Source of the DNA: Ktedonobacter racemifer DSM 44963
GTDB taxonomy: Bacteria > Chloroflexota > Ktedonobacteria > Ktedonobacterales > Ktedonobacteraceae
Direction of reading: 5' to 3'
DNA: 64,000 nt
NCBI RefSeq assembly: GCF_000178855.1
Contig: NZ_ADVG01000004.1
Location: 1,178,001-1,242,000 of the forward strand
Shown piece after piece: positions 34,896 to 43,820 of the stretch (its first letter is position 1; every line of letters begins with the position of its first letter). The translations under genes were made by a program, and so were the position numbers. The notes below the pieces were generated by a model. It was not told where the DNA came from, made no database searches, and worked only from the letters and a program-made list of their open reading frames with translations.

Positions 34896-35026
34896 ACCAT
34901 ACTCACGCGTGCTCCCAAGATGCAGGAACTCGCGCCTGCACGCTCCTGGCAGGCTCCCTGACGAGCCTTTCATCCTGGAAGCAAATTGCTCTCTCTAGCC
35001 GAAGAAAGCAAAGTTGAGGTCTAAAA

Positions 35027-35539
35027 ATGGCAAACCCGAATCACCTTGAACTGCTGAAGCAAGGCGTAGAGGCATGGAATCTCTGGCGGCAGCTTCATCA
35101 TGAAATTCGCCCCAACCTGGCGGGGGCCAACCTGCGTGGCTGGTCCCTAGCGCATATCAACCTGAGCGGTGTCTACCTACATGAAGCCAACCTAAGCGAG
35201 GCCGACCTCAGAGAATCGCTCTTTATCGAGGCCGATTGCGGCGGCGCAAACTTCCACCGTGCCCGCCTCAATAGCGCCAATTTCCAGAAGGCAAACTTAC
35301 GTGCCGCTATCTTGAGCGATACCGACCTGCGCAACGCGCTCCTGGCAAACGCCGATGTGAGCGATGCGGATTTGCGCGGAACTATCCTCGCGGGCGCCAA
35401 TCTGGAACAGGCCATCTTCTGCGGGGCCGTCTTCAAGGACGCCATTTTGAACGACGTTGATCTAAGCAAGGCCCACCTGCAAGGCGCACATCTCCTCAAC
35501 GCCTACTTCTGCTCACGCCCTTTTGAAGATCTTAGATAG
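35027..35539 (+). CDS. Pentapeptide-repeat protein
   Basis: After a 25-residue N-terminal segment, about 26 tandem five-residue repeats of the A(D/N)LxX type run to the end (NLAGANLRGWSLAHINLSGV, LRAAILSDTDLRNALLANAD). They form a right-handed quadrilateral beta-helix. Such proteins can mimic DNA or act as scaffolds. The molecule is 170 residues, close to MfpA/Qnr size, but nothing indicates gyrase protection. GAGG stands before the ATG. Confidence 0.9.
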   Translation: MANPNHLELLKQGVEAWNLWRQLHHEIRPNLAGANLRGWSLAHINLSGVYLHEANLSEADLRESLFIEADCGGANFHRARLNSANFQKANLRAAILSDTDLRNALLANADVSDADLRGTILAGANLEQAIFCGAVFKDAILNDVDLSKAHLQGAHLLNAYFCSRPFEDLR

Positions 35540-35594
35540 CCCGGTTTTCAATTTACTTCTCAGGCTTCTAATATATAGAACACCCCTAATTTGG

Positions 35595-35661
35595 GATCAT
35601 ACAGGTTAGGCATTGTGGGGGTGCGCTCTGCGCACCCCCACAATGCCTAACCTGTATGATC
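35595..35661. repeat. 32-bp perfect hairpin
   Basis: Arms 35595-35626 and 35630-35661 pair perfectly around TCT. It lies 55 bases after the pentapeptide gene and could terminate it; no T-tract follows. Confidence 0.85.
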
Positions 35662-35818
35662 ATTTACGTTTTCCATTACGACGAAGCTAGCAGGCACTAT
35701 TTTTGCTTCCAATATTACTAAATACATCTTAGTTTACATAAATATAACTTACACTATCTACCATTATAAAATCAAGCTATTGAGCACTGGACATTCAACG
35801 CTTCCAGCGTGTACACTG

Positions 35819-35935
35819 CTTATTGCGAAACATTTGCAATAAGTAATGTTTGTCAAAAGTTTCCAATTTCCATTACTCATCCTCCGTAACATGGGTATCT
35901 TAGATGAGCTTTTTTTTAAGTAAAGGATTCGGAGG
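35819..35935 (+). promoter_or_regulatory. Structured leader of the cobalt/nickel transporter operon
   Basis: The leader holds a hairpin CTTATTGC/GCAATAAG (35819-35826, 35836-35843), then a second stem CTCATC/GATGAG (35876-35881, 35903-35908) followed by T8 (35910-35917), which looks like an intrinsic terminator just ahead of cbiM. The loop side also has CCTCC (35881-35885), complementary to the cbiM Shine-Dalgarno GGAGG (35931-35935). Attenuation or translational control is therefore plausible. I found no cobalamin-riboswitch box and no NiCo consensus. The remaining upstream DNA (35662-35818) is AT-rich and shows nothing definite. Confidence 0.45.
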
Positions 35936-35940
35936 TCTCT

Positions 35941-37272
35941 ATGCACATTCCTGATGGCTATCTCAGCCCCGTCTTTTCGCTTGGTACAGGTGTTATCACC
36001 GTGCCGGGCTGGGCCATTGCCGCCCAACGTGTGCGTTCTGTACTCAATAATCGCACCATTCCGCTGCTCTCGATCTTTGCGGCGTTCTCTTTTACCATTA
36101 TGATGTTTAACATTCCCGTGCCGGGTGGCACCACGGCCCACGCCGTTGGTGGAACGCTGATCGCGATTGTTCTGGGTCCCTGGGCCGCTATTATTGGGGT
36201 CAGCATCGCCTTGATCATTCAGGCCCTCTTCTTTGGTGATGGCGGCATCCTGGCCATCTTTACCAATTGCCTCAATATGGGGATTATCTTGCCCTTCGTG
36301 GGCTACTTCGCCTATCGCCTGATCGCTGGTCGCTCGCCGCTACTCTCGACCAGGCGCGTCTGGGCCGCAGGCATTGGCTCTTACATTGGCATTACAGTGG
36401 CGGCCCTGGCTGTCGGCGTTGAACTGGGCGTACAACCTCTGCTCTTCTCAGATGGAGGCAGGCCGCTCTACAGTCCCTATGGACTTGAGGCCGCCATTCC
36501 GGCCATGCTGCTCTCACATGCCTTTGGGGCCTCGCTCGTTGAAGCCCTGGTGACCGCGCTAGGCCTGGCCTACATCCAGCGTAACCATCCTTACTACCTG
36601 ACTTCGCTACGTGCCATAGTCGCTGGGAAGACAGTCGAGGAAGGCGAACCAGCAAAGATGCCACAGTGGCAGCTCTATACAGCCGCGCTTGTAGGTATCG
36701 CTGTAATTCTCTTTATCGCGGGCTTTATCACAGGCGGAGGAAGTATCAATCACCTCTTTGGCGCGGACTGGAGCAGCGTCAACTGGACGGATGTCGGAGT
36801 AATGCTGCTGATAGTGCTGATCCTGGCCCTGGTAATGGTCCCCCTGGCCTGGTTCCTGCTTCCACGCTCGATTCGCAAGGTAGGAACTGCCTTCCTGGCT
36901 ATCGCCATCATCGCGCCCGTCGGCCTGATTGCACCTGGCTTTGCCTTTGGCGAGGGAAGCACCCAGGATGTCCAGCAAGCCTTCCACTACGTCCCAAAGG
37001 GGTTGCAAGAGTTCTCTGGTATCTTTAGCGCGCCATTCTCTGGCTATAACCTGCCGCTTCCATTCTTCAATGGTGATAATGCGCCGCTATGGCACCAGGC
37101 AATTGGCTACGAGTTTTCAGGGATCGTTGGCATTCTGGTCTTAGGAGGGGCGGTCTTTGGTCTCCTCACGCTCCTAAAGCGACTACGCGGCAATGAACCT
37201 GCGCCTGTGAGAGAACCCCAACCAGTTACAACTACCGAGCATAACAAAGAATTGGCCTTTGATAGCAAGTAA
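35941..37272 (+). CDS. cbiM: Cobalt/nickel ECF transporter substrate component (CbiM/NikM with C-terminal PDGLE-like region)
   Basis: The 443-residue membrane protein begins MHIPDGYLSP, the conserved metal-binding N-terminus (His2) of CbiM/NikM, and continues with KDF-like helices (FNIPVPGGTTAHAVGGTLIA, ALFFGDGGILAIFTNCLNMG). The C-terminal third, with VPKGLQEFSGIF, resembles the PDGLE/CbiN-like domain fused in NikMN proteins. It selects Co2+ or Ni2+ at the membrane; which metal cannot be told. First gene of a cbiMQO operon; RBS GGAGG. Confidence 0.92.
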   Translation: MHIPDGYLSPVFSLGTGVITVPGWAIAAQRVRSVLNNRTIPLLSIFAAFSFTIMMFNIPVPGGTTAHAVGGTLIAIVLGPWAAIIGVSIALIIQALFFGDGGILAIFTNCLNMGIILPFVGYFAYRLIAGRSPLLSTRRVWAAGIGSYIGITVAALAVGVELGVQPLLFSDGGRPLYSPYGLEAAIPAMLLSHAFGASLVEALVTALGLAYIQRNHPYYLTSLRAIVAGKTVEEGEPAKMPQWQLYTAALVGIAVILFIAGFITGGGSINHLFGADWSSVNWTDVGVMLLIVLILALVMVPLAWFLLPRSIRKVGTAFLAIAIIAPVGLIAPGFAFGEGSTQDVQQAFHYVPKGLQEFSGIFSAPFSGYNLPLPFFNGDNAPLWHQAIGYEFSGIVGILVLGGAVFGLLTLLKRLRGNEPAPVREPQPVTTTEHNKELAFDSK

Positions 37273-37292
37273 TCGCCAGATAGAAAGAATAT

Positions 37293-38168
37293 ATGCTTTC
37301 ACATACCAATCAATCAACCAACAAAGAGCACAGGCGACAATTTGGCTGGATCGAGAAGACCATTGGCGGCATCTCCGAGGCCATTGAGCGAGCCGTCTTC
37401 ACGGAGGAGCATGCACATAAGGCCGGCTGGCTCCAGAAGCTTGATCCACGCGCCAAGCTGGGCATGTTCCTGGTAACAGTGCTGGCGGCTAGCCTATCGC
37501 ACTCGCTCTTCATGTTACTGGCCTTCTACCTCGTGCTACTCCTGGTGGCGCGGGGTAGCCAGGTCCCCTTCGACTTCTTTGTGCGCCGCGTCTGGCTGGG
37601 CATTCCCTTCTTCGCGGGAATTGTGATTCTCCCAGCGATCTTCCTGGTACCCAACGGGCCACGCCTCTTCGATCTTCCCCTGGGAGCCTGGCACTTTGGT
37701 CCAACATACGCCAGCATCCTGAATGGCTTGATCTTTATCGCGCGTGTGGGCGTCTCCGTCTCGCTGGCGGTGCTCCTGATTCTCACCACGGCCTGGGCCG
37801 ATATTCTAAAAAGCTTGCAGGTCCTGCGTGTACCCCAGGTCTTTACCCTGCTGCTCTCCATGACCTATCGCTATATCTTTCTCTTTCTCCACACCGCTAA
37901 TGGCATGTTTGAGGCACGCAAGAGCCGCACCGTAGGCCACTTGAGTGGGAATGAACAGCGCAAATGGATTAGCGCTTCTATGGGTGTCTTGATGAATCGC
38001 TCGTTTCGTATGAGCAATGATGTCTATGCCGCAATGATGGCACGCGGCTTCACAGGAACCATCCACACGCATCAGGACTATCGCATGAGCGCTGATGATT
38101 GGATGGCGCTCTCGCTGGCAACCGGCCTGGCGTTGATTATCTTTTTCGTAGGAGGATACATATTATGA
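37293..38168 (+). CDS. cbiQ: ECF transporter transmembrane component CbiQ
   Basis: The 291-residue protein has several membrane helices and the characteristic cytoplasmic helices coupling to ATPases: RVPQVFTLLLSMTYRYIFLF and MFEARKSRTVGHLSGNEQRK, the first A-R-(S/K)-like coupling motif, plus AAMMARGFTGTIHT. DPRAKLGMFLVTVLAASLS at the start of the membrane region is typical for CbiQ. It lies 20 bases after cbiM and overlaps cbiO by four bases (ATGA). Confidence 0.93.
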   Translation: MLSHTNQSTNKEHRRQFGWIEKTIGGISEAIERAVFTEEHAHKAGWLQKLDPRAKLGMFLVTVLAASLSHSLFMLLAFYLVLLLVARGSQVPFDFFVRRVWLGIPFFAGIVILPAIFLVPNGPRLFDLPLGAWHFGPTYASILNGLIFIARVGVSVSLAVLLILTTAWADILKSLQVLRVPQVFTLLLSMTYRYIFLFLHTANGMFEARKSRTVGHLSGNEQRKWISASMGVLMNRSFRMSNDVYAAMMARGFTGTIHTHQDYRMSADDWMALSLATGLALIIFFVGGYIL

Positions 38169-38986
38169 GCATTTCGCCTGATCAGCCGCGTCAGCAGCCA
38201 CTCTTTCACTTACGCGATGTATGCTACAAATATCACAGCCAGCGCATGGCCCTGGCTGGCGTAGACCTGGACATCTACCCTGGCGAACAGGTAGCGCTCC
38301 TGGGAGCCAACGGTAGCGGCAAATCGACCCTGCTCAAGCTCATGGACGGTATCTACGCTCCCACGTCTGGTACAATGCGTATGCTGGAACGTGATATTAA
38401 GGCGGTAGCGGCGGGCGAGGAGGCCTTTACCTTTCACCGCGAGGTTGGCCTGGTCTTTCAAGACCCGGATATCCAGCTCTTTAGCGCGACGGTCTATGAT
38501 GACATCGCCTTTGGCCCGCTTCAGCTGGGCCTCTCGTCCGCGGAGGTACGCGAGCGCTGCGACGAGGCGTTGGAGCAAATGGAGATCACGCACCTTGCCA
38601 GGCGCGCCCCCTTCGAGCTATCCGGTGGTGAGAAGAAGCGTGCCGCCATTGCCTCTGTACTTTCCCTCCGCCCCGATGTCATCCTGCTTGATGAGCCTAC
38701 GGCGGCCCTCGATCCCCGTACCAAGTGGGTCCTGGTAAACCTCATCCGCAAGTTGGGTCAGGCAGGCAAGACAATCATTACCTCTACACACGAGCTAGAT
38801 ATTGTACCCATCATCTCCGAGCGCGTCATCGTCCTCGGCGAGGAGCGACGCATCCTGACCGACGGTACGCCTGAGCGCGTTCTCAGCAACCGCGATCTCC
38901 TGGTACAAGCCAACCTGATCCACCCACAACTCCACCAGCTTGGTATAGAACAGCCATCACTCCAAGTAGCAACCAGTAATTCATAG
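38165..38986 (+). CDS. cbiO: ECF transporter ATPase CbiO
   Basis: The 273-residue ATPase has Walker A GANGSGKSTLLKLMDG, Q-loop LVFQDPDIQLFSATVYDDIA (the FQDPDxQLF form typical of ECF ATPases), signature ELSGGEKKRAAIASVL, Walker B VILLDEPTAALDP and the switch ITSTHELDIVP. The start ATG at 38165 overlaps the cbiQ stop codon, showing translational coupling. It powers metal uptake with CbiM and CbiQ. Confidence 0.95.
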   Translation: MSISPDQPRQQPLFHLRDVCYKYHSQRMALAGVDLDIYPGEQVALLGANGSGKSTLLKLMDGIYAPTSGTMRMLERDIKAVAAGEEAFTFHREVGLVFQDPDIQLFSATVYDDIAFGPLQLGLSSAEVRERCDEALEQMEITHLARRAPFELSGGEKKRAAIASVLSLRPDVILLDEPTAALDPRTKWVLVNLIRKLGQAGKTIITSTHELDIVPIISERVIVLGEERRILTDGTPERVLSNRDLLVQANLIHPQLHQLGIEQPSLQVATSNS

Positions 38987-38989
38987 GGT

Positions 38990-39049
38990 AAAAATAAAGT
39001 CGAGGGGATGTGCGAGCGCACGCTCGCACATCCCCTCGACTTTATTTTT
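38990..39049. terminator. 29-bp perfect hairpin behind cbiMQO
   Basis: Arms 38990-39018 and 39021-39049 pair perfectly with a CA loop. The stem starts AAAAA and ends TTTTT, so it resembles a bidirectional terminator. It lies four bases after the cbiO stop codon. The right flank carries CTCCGCAGGCGCGAAAGGTC, the companion motif. Confidence 0.88.
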
Positions 39050-39160
39050 GAACTCCGCAGGCGCGAAAGGTCAAGCATAAGCATCTGTCTATAATAGAAC
39101 TGTAAACGACCAGCGTAAATCAGGAAATCCATACAGGCCCTCTCGCAGGAGAACATACAT

Positions 39161-39445
39161 ATGACAGATCCACATCAGCCCGAAAATGAGCAGCCGGGAC
39201 AGTTTGATGAGCAGATAGACTCCGCGCGCAAAGTGGCAGAAGAGCGAATTGACAAGGTCATTGGCGACTTCGCGAAGAAGGTTCCAGGTGGGCAACAATT
39301 CGAACAGCGGGCCAAAGACATGGCAAGCGGAGCGCTGAACGTGGTGCAAGACCAGGCGCACAAGCGCTCTGGCAATATTATTGGGCAGGCTGGCAATATT
39401 ATCAGCCGCCTCTTTGGAGGAGGGCGCGAGCACACTGAGCGCTAA
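39161..39445 (+). CDS. Small hydrophilic protein, 94 aa
   Basis: The family is not recognised. The protein is charged and helical in character (EQIDSARKVAEERIDKVIGD, FEQRAKDMASGALNVVQDQA) and ends with a Gly-rich stretch (RLFGGGREHTER). No signal or membrane segment is visible. GCAGGAGAACATACAT before the ATG is a good RBS, and a hairpin follows the gene, so it is probably real. Its pattern recalls small actinobacterial antitoxin-like or stress proteins, without firm evidence. Confidence 0.6.
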   Translation: MTDPHQPENEQPGQFDEQIDSARKVAEERIDKVIGDFAKKVPGGQQFEQRAKDMASGALNVVQDQAHKRSGNIIGQAGNIISRLFGGGREHTER

Positions 39446-39473
39446 TTCTCTGGTATTCTTCATTCCTACAACA

Positions 39474-39535
39474 TAACAAGGCTCTAGAACAAGAATGTCT
39501 TTCTCTGCACAAGTTCTTGCTCTAGAGCCTTGTTA
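39474..39535. terminator. 22-bp near-perfect hairpin
   Basis: Arms 39474-39495 and 39514-39535 pair over 22 bp with one G-T mismatch and an 18-nt loop. It stands 28 bases after the small protein and 63 bases before the end of the convergent PfkB gene. Confidence 0.75.
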
Positions 39536-39598
39536 CTTCTTTTGATGCCTTGACCTTTGTGGTCTCGGCCATTTCGCTCTTCGCCATCGCTCGCATCG

Positions 39599-40570
39599 TT
39601 AAGCCTTACTCAAAAAGGCTTCGACTTCCGCGCGGTGGGGTGGATTAGCTCCTGGCCTGGAGCAGTTGAGAGCAGATACGCCTGAGGCGAAGCGCAAAAC
39701 CTGGCTCAACTGTTCCGGGGTGAGGCTCTCCAGGCGGCCGCGCTCGTCGATTCCAAGCTCGCTTAGTCGCGCCAGCAGGCCCGCGCAGAAGGAGTCGCCC
39801 GCGCCCACGGTATCCGCGATCTCTACTGGAAATACGGGGACTTGCACAACCGGGCCATCTATGCGCGCCCCCATAGCTCCCTGCCCTCCCCGGGTGATAA
39901 CGACGAGCGCGGGTCCCTGCCGCAACAGTTCGGCGAGCGCCTCTTCATTGCCGAGCCCGGGATAGATCCACTCCAGGTCGGCATCGCTGCATTTGACGAT
40001 ATCCGCCAGGGAGAAGGCCCGCCTGAGTAGTTCGCGATACGCCTGCTCATCCTGCACCAGGCTGGGGCGTAAATTAGGATCAAAGGAAAGCAACGCCTTC
40101 CCGTGTAGTCGCTCCAGTATGTGCAACACGGCCCGAGGCGTACTACCACGCAGCAAGCTAATGGAACCAAAGTGCAAGATACGTGTCTCAGTGTACAGTG
40201 CTTCAGGAATTTCATTCGCCATGAGAAGCGCGTCCGCCGCGCCCTCACCATAAAAGCTAAAGACGGGATGGCCGTCTTGCTCGGCGACAAAGGCCAGCGT
40301 CGTGTGCGTACCAGGCGCCTCGACGAGAAAACGCGTGTCGATCTGCTCGCGCTGCATATATGTGCGTAAATACTGTCCAAAATAGTCATCTGCACCTTTG
40401 CAAGCGAAGGCCGTGAGCTGCTCCAGGCGCGCCAGAGCTACCGCGACGTTAAAGATAGAGCCGCCCGCATACATGCGAAAATCGACGCCATAGCCCAGAC
40501 TATGCTGACCCTCTCTCAAGGGCATAAAGTCAATCAAGCATTCACCAACACAAGTAATCAACCTACGCAT
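39599..40570 (-). CDS. PfkB-family carbohydrate kinase (fructokinase-like)
   Basis: The 323-residue protein has the ribokinase fold: ITCVGECLIDFMP start, YAGGSIFNVAVALARLEQ (signature 1), ADIVKCSDADLEWIYPG, and DTVGAGDSFCAGLLARL (signature 2 with catalytic Asp and anion hole). The 'GECLIDF' and 'GGSIFNVA' forms fit fructokinases. With the GH32 fructanase encoded upstream on the same strand it would phosphorylate the fructose released. A TnpB element now separates the two. The start at 40570 follows CAGGAG. Confidence 0.9.
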   Translation of the reverse strand: MRRLITCVGECLIDFMPLREGQHSLGYGVDFRMYAGGSIFNVAVALARLEQLTAFACKGADDYFGQYLRTYMQREQIDTRFLVEAPGTHTTLAFVAEQDGHPVFSFYGEGAADALLMANEIPEALYTETRILHFGSISLLRGSTPRAVLHILERLHGKALLSFDPNLRPSLVQDEQAYRELLRRAFSLADIVKCSDADLEWIYPGLGNEEALAELLRQGPALVVITRGGQGAMGARIDGPVVQVPVFPVEIADTVGAGDSFCAGLLARLSELGIDERGRLESLTPEQLSQVLRFASGVSALNCSRPGANPPHRAEVEAFLSKA

Positions 40571-40689
40571 AATATTTTTGCTCCTGAAGTTCGTGAACAG
40601 ATCACTTAATCGCGCACCTGCTACCTTTCTCATACTCGAACGTGTGTAAACACCCCCGAACGGTCAGTTCTTCCTGCTTCATCGTCGAT

Positions 40690-40800
40690 AGCCAGCGCAC
40701 GGGAACCTTTGGATCGGCCCTCCCGTTTTGGTCTCACATCAACTCCCCAGGCATTTTACGTCCGGCGGTAGCCACTCTCCAGGACGGCCAGCTTTACGCG
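40690..40800 (-). ncRNA. Predicted TnpB omega-RNA scaffold of IS607-like element
   Basis: Downstream of tnpB on the minus strand is a GC-rich, structured stretch beginning at the end of the gene (CAGCTTCGCCAGCTTCACGC) and containing CCGTCCTGGAGAGTGGCTAC and GCCTGGGGAGTTGATGTGAG. This is where TnpB guide RNAs normally end before running into flanking DNA. Inferred only from position and composition; the guide boundary is not determined. Confidence 0.4.
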
Positions 40801-42089
40801 TGAAGCTGGCGAAGCTGTTGTGTTGCGAACCACAGGAGATTCAAGGCGGCATTGAGATCCCGGTCGATCACCAGCCCACAGGCCACGCACTCATAGGTGC
40901 GGTGTTTGAGCGGCATGCGCTTTTTGACCTGCCCACAGCACGAACAGCGTTTGGTGGAAGGAAACCAGCGAGAGGCGATGAAGAGCTCTCCCCCGGCGTT
41001 GGCCACTTTGGTCTTGAGGAACTGCAACAGTTGCCCCATCGCGGCATCGGCCACGGCACGCGAGAGCTTCCGGTTGGCCATCATCCCCAGGATGTTGAGG
41101 TCTTCGATGCCGATGGCCCCACAGGTTCGCGCCAGTTCGCTCGTGAACTTGTGCTGCACATCCCGCCGGATGTTGGCGATCTGCTGATGCTTGCGTGCGA
41201 CCTTGAGTCGTTGCTTCTCGTAATTCTTACTGAACACGGTTCGCCTGGTTTGCGGGTCTTTCGTCTTCTGTTTTTTACTGAGTTGGCGTTGCAGCTTGCC
41301 GAGTTTCTTGAGATGGAGCGCTAAAGGCCTTTGGTTCTCAAGCCTGCGCCCATCGCTCACCACAGCAGCTTGCTTTACGCCCACATCCACCCCCACCACT
41401 GCTTCGGGCGTTGTGGGGCGCTCCCGTGCGATGTCTCCTTGGATGGAGACGTACCAGTGGCCCGCTTCACAGCAGACCGTCGCCCCCAGGATCTTGACCC
41501 GTTCGCACACGACGTGCTTGCGCTGGTTGCGCTTCTTCGTGGGAGTGGTGGCTTTCCCCTTTTCGACGAAGCGCAGTTTTTCGGCGACGTTCACCGTTCC
41601 CAGTCTGCGTAAGAGCTTGCCTCGGTCCTTCTTCGTTTGGCGCTGATCGAGGATGAAGCGGCCAAGTCCGGGAATCGAGATCCAATGGCTTCCCAAGGTG
41701 AATTTATCGTTGGAGAGATAGAACGACTCGTGCGACTTCCCCTTTTTCTTGTACTGCGGGTAGTTCGCTCGGCCCGCAAAGAAGTTGTCATAGGCGTTTT
41801 TGAGGTCATCGAACGCACCCTCCACCACACACTTCGTCACCTGATAGGTCCACGGATACTCCTGCTCCCGGATCTGGTTGAATTGCTTCTTGAGTGCGAG
41901 GGCATGTGGCGGTTTGAGCACGCGCTGCTCTTCGGGAACGCTTTCCTGCTCGGCTTTGTACGCCTGATATTGCTTTTCCCACTGCTCCCGTCCCCAGTTG
42001 TAGATAAATCGCCTCGTGCCACAGGCTCGTTTGAGATACTCCACCTGTTCAGGGGTGGGGTTCATCCGAATCTTGTGTGCGGTTTTCAT
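40794..42089 (-). CDS. tnpB: TnpB RNA-guided nuclease (IS607-associated type)
   Basis: The 431-residue protein is a complete TnpB: N-terminal RMNPTPEQVEYLKRACGTRR, RuvC-I Asp235 (VGVDVGVKQAAVV), RuvC-II Glu329 (GAIGIEDLNILGMM), zinc finger Cys382/385 and Cys401/404 (RCSCCGQ..ECVACG), and RuvC-III Asp411 (VIDRDLNAALNLL). The long arginine/lysine-rich helix region between RuvC-I and II is present. All catalytic and zinc residues are intact, so it is probably functional. The ATG at 42089 is chosen because similarity begins there. Confidence 0.93.
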   Translation of the reverse strand: MKTAHKIRMNPTPEQVEYLKRACGTRRFIYNWGREQWEKQYQAYKAEQESVPEEQRVLKPPHALALKKQFNQIREQEYPWTYQVTKCVVEGAFDDLKNAYDNFFAGRANYPQYKKKGKSHESFYLSNDKFTLGSHWISIPGLGRFILDQRQTKKDRGKLLRRLGTVNVAEKLRFVEKGKATTPTKKRNQRKHVVCERVKILGATVCCEAGHWYVSIQGDIARERPTTPEAVVGVDVGVKQAAVVSDGRRLENQRPLALHLKKLGKLQRQLSKKQKTKDPQTRRTVFSKNYEKQRLKVARKHQQIANIRRDVQHKFTSELARTCGAIGIEDLNILGMMANRKLSRAVADAAMGQLLQFLKTKVANAGGELFIASRWFPSTKRCSCCGQVKKRMPLKHRTYECVACGLVIDRDLNAALNLLWFATQQLRQLHA

Positions 42090-42163
42090 CCTTGAGCGCC
42101 TATTCTCCCGCTTTGCGGGAATTCCGGTCGAGCAGGACTCGACACCCGGCAAGTGGCGATCGT

Positions 42164-42337
42164 TCAGCGAGCGGCTGGCAGCTTCGGAAGGTTGAGCGCC
42201 GTGGTCAGATCGACCTCATGAGAGGAGCGACGCCCAGAAAGCGTTCCTTTGGCTTTGAGCCTGCCTTCTCGATCCCAGCGCTGCACTGTTTTCACGCTGA
42301 CATCCACCTGCTTGGCAAACGGTACGACTGCGTACAT
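42164..42337 (-). pseudogene. MerR-type HTH remnant of an IS607 serine recombinase
   Basis: A 57-codon frame on the minus strand reads MYAVVPFAKQVDVSVKTVQR, WDREGRLKAKGTLSGRRSSH and then stops. The pattern (xxFAKxxxVSxKTxxRWDREGxL) is the N-terminal DNA-binding part of IS607 TnpA; the resolvase domain is missing. It lies 75 bases upstream of tnpB in the same orientation. Confidence 0.7.
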
Positions 42338-42407
42338 CTACTTATTCTCACTTACTTTCGCACACGTTGTCAATACCTGGTATGTATCTCCCTATTATAC
42401 TTTGCAA

Positions 42408-43820
42408 TTATCGTTTCCAGGCGGAGCTCATGTGATACAGATCCAGGGAATGGAGTATCGTCTCGCCACCGCTAGTATAGAGTTCGATGCCCTGGCTGGA
42501 GACATTGGGAAAGATCAGGTCACTAATCACGACCTCTCCATCATTAGCAAAGACCTCGATGGAGGTACGATCCAGCAGAATACGCAGCGTAAGCATGTTG
42601 TTCTTCAACAGCAGGGAAGTCTCGTGCCGGGCCGCGAACCTGTTATTGAAATCGCTACGACCGGATTGAGTACGATCAACAAAGAACCTGGAGGTCCGCG
42701 TGTCATAACCGACGAGGGTCTGCTCTTCCCCGCCTACGCGCAGCTTGAAGCCAAACTCTCTGCCACTCCCAGGCTGGAATGAGGCCACAATATCCAGCGT
42801 ATCACTCCTCATGTCTGCAAGCAGGTTTGTTCCCGGCGTGAGCTCGCTACGATCCAGATGTACTTGTTCGCTCCGCAGTTGCTCCAACTCTCGTATGGGC
42901 ATTTGCACGAGCCGCAAGCCCTGCGGGATCGTTTTCAGCCCCAGACTGCGCGCGACAGACATAGTTCCGCGCCAGGACGTAGCTGGGATAACCGGAGCAT
43001 AGCTTAAGTCTGTCATCCACCCAAGCCAGATACGCCGCCCGTCGCTAGCGGGAATGTCGCTCCAGGACTGGGCCGCGTAAAAGTCTGACCCATAATCAGT
43101 CGTCAACAGATCAGACTCTTTGCTGAAGATATGACCATCAAAGCTACCAACATAGTAGAAACGCCCGCCGAGGCTAAGTACCCATTTCTGCTTGTTGGGA
43201 TCACCATCTATCGCCAGTGGAAAGAGGTCGGGACACTCGGTATGGTCATCTAACTGGCTCTCCAGTCGCCAGCTCTTTAAATCGGGCGAGGAGTAGAAAC
43301 GAACCTGGCCGCCCGCGACTATCATAAACCAGCGTTGCTCTGGCTCGTACCAGAAGACCCTGGGATCGCGAAAATCATTCACACCTGGATTCGCGATGAC
43401 AGGATTGTACTTATACTTCGTCCAGGTTCTACCACGATCACTACTATAGGCAAGGCACTGCTGCTGTGGCACCGTATGAGCACCCGTATAGAGAGCGGCC
43501 AGCCCTGAACCACCAGGAAAAAAACCACTGGTATTGTTCGCGTCAACCACAGCACTCCCCGACCAGGCATCCCCCTGTTCATCGGGATAAAGCGCGATGG
43601 GGAGATGTGTCCAATGTACCAGGTTATGGCTCACGGCATGCCCCCAGTGCATCGGTCCCGAGCTGATACTACCAGGATGATGCTGATAAAAGAGGTGATA
43701 CTCACCCTGGTAATAGAGCAGACCATTGGGATCGTTCATCCAGTTCGCCTGTGGCGTAAAGTGAAACTGTGGACGCTCCGGCTCATTGAAAGCGCTCTGC
43801 ATACCTGTATTTGTACTCAT
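42408..43820 (-). CDS. GH32 fructan hydrolase (levanase/invertase-like)
   Basis: This protein of about 470 residues has the GH32 landmarks: nucleophile motif WMNDPNGLLYYQGEYHLFYQ, the FRDPRVFWY motif, the acid/base in ECPDLFPLA, and GWMTD(L) further on, followed by the C-terminal beta-sandwich (DRTSIEVFANDGEVVISDLI). It hydrolyses beta-fructosides such as sucrose, inulin or levan. There is no signal peptide, so the enzyme appears cytoplasmic. Alternative starts lie at 43838 and 43853. It is divergent from the phospholipase D locus and upstream of the PfkB kinase. Confidence 0.92.
   Translation of the reverse strand: MSTNTGMQSAFNEPERPQFHFTPQANWMNDPNGLLYYQGEYHLFYQHHPGSISSGPMHWGHAVSHNLVHWTHLPIALYPDEQGDAWSGSAVVDANNTSGFFPGGSGLAALYTGAHTVPQQQCLAYSSDRGRTWTKYKYNPVIANPGVNDFRDPRVFWYEPEQRWFMIVAGGQVRFYSSPDLKSWRLESQLDDHTECPDLFPLAIDGDPNKQKWVLSLGGRFYYVGSFDGHIFSKESDLLTTDYGSDFYAAQSWSDIPASDGRRIWLGWMTDLSYAPVIPATSWRGTMSVARSLGLKTIPQGLRLVQMPIRELEQLRSEQVHLDRSELTPGTNLLADMRSDTLDIVASFQPGSGREFGFKLRVGGEEQTLVGYDTRTSRFFVDRTQSGRSDFNNRFAARHETSLLLKNNMLTLRILLDRTSIEVFANDGEVVISDLIFPNVSSQGIELYTSGGETILHSLDLYHMSSAWKR

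Larger units (their letters stand above)
40690..42340 (-). mobile_element. IS607-like TnpB element (approximate limits)
   Basis: The element holds a truncated MerR-type HTH frame (42164-42337) followed by an intact tnpB. IS607 elements pair a serine recombinase, which has just such an HTH at its N-terminus, with TnpB. The catalytic serine domain is absent, so it is non-autonomous. Ends cannot be fixed from one copy; the limits given reflect the RNA-like right end and the HTH start. Confidence 0.6.

Noticed and set aside
35662..35940. Cobalamin riboswitch upstream of cbiM
   Set aside because: No B12-box-like sequence or typical core could be found in the leader.
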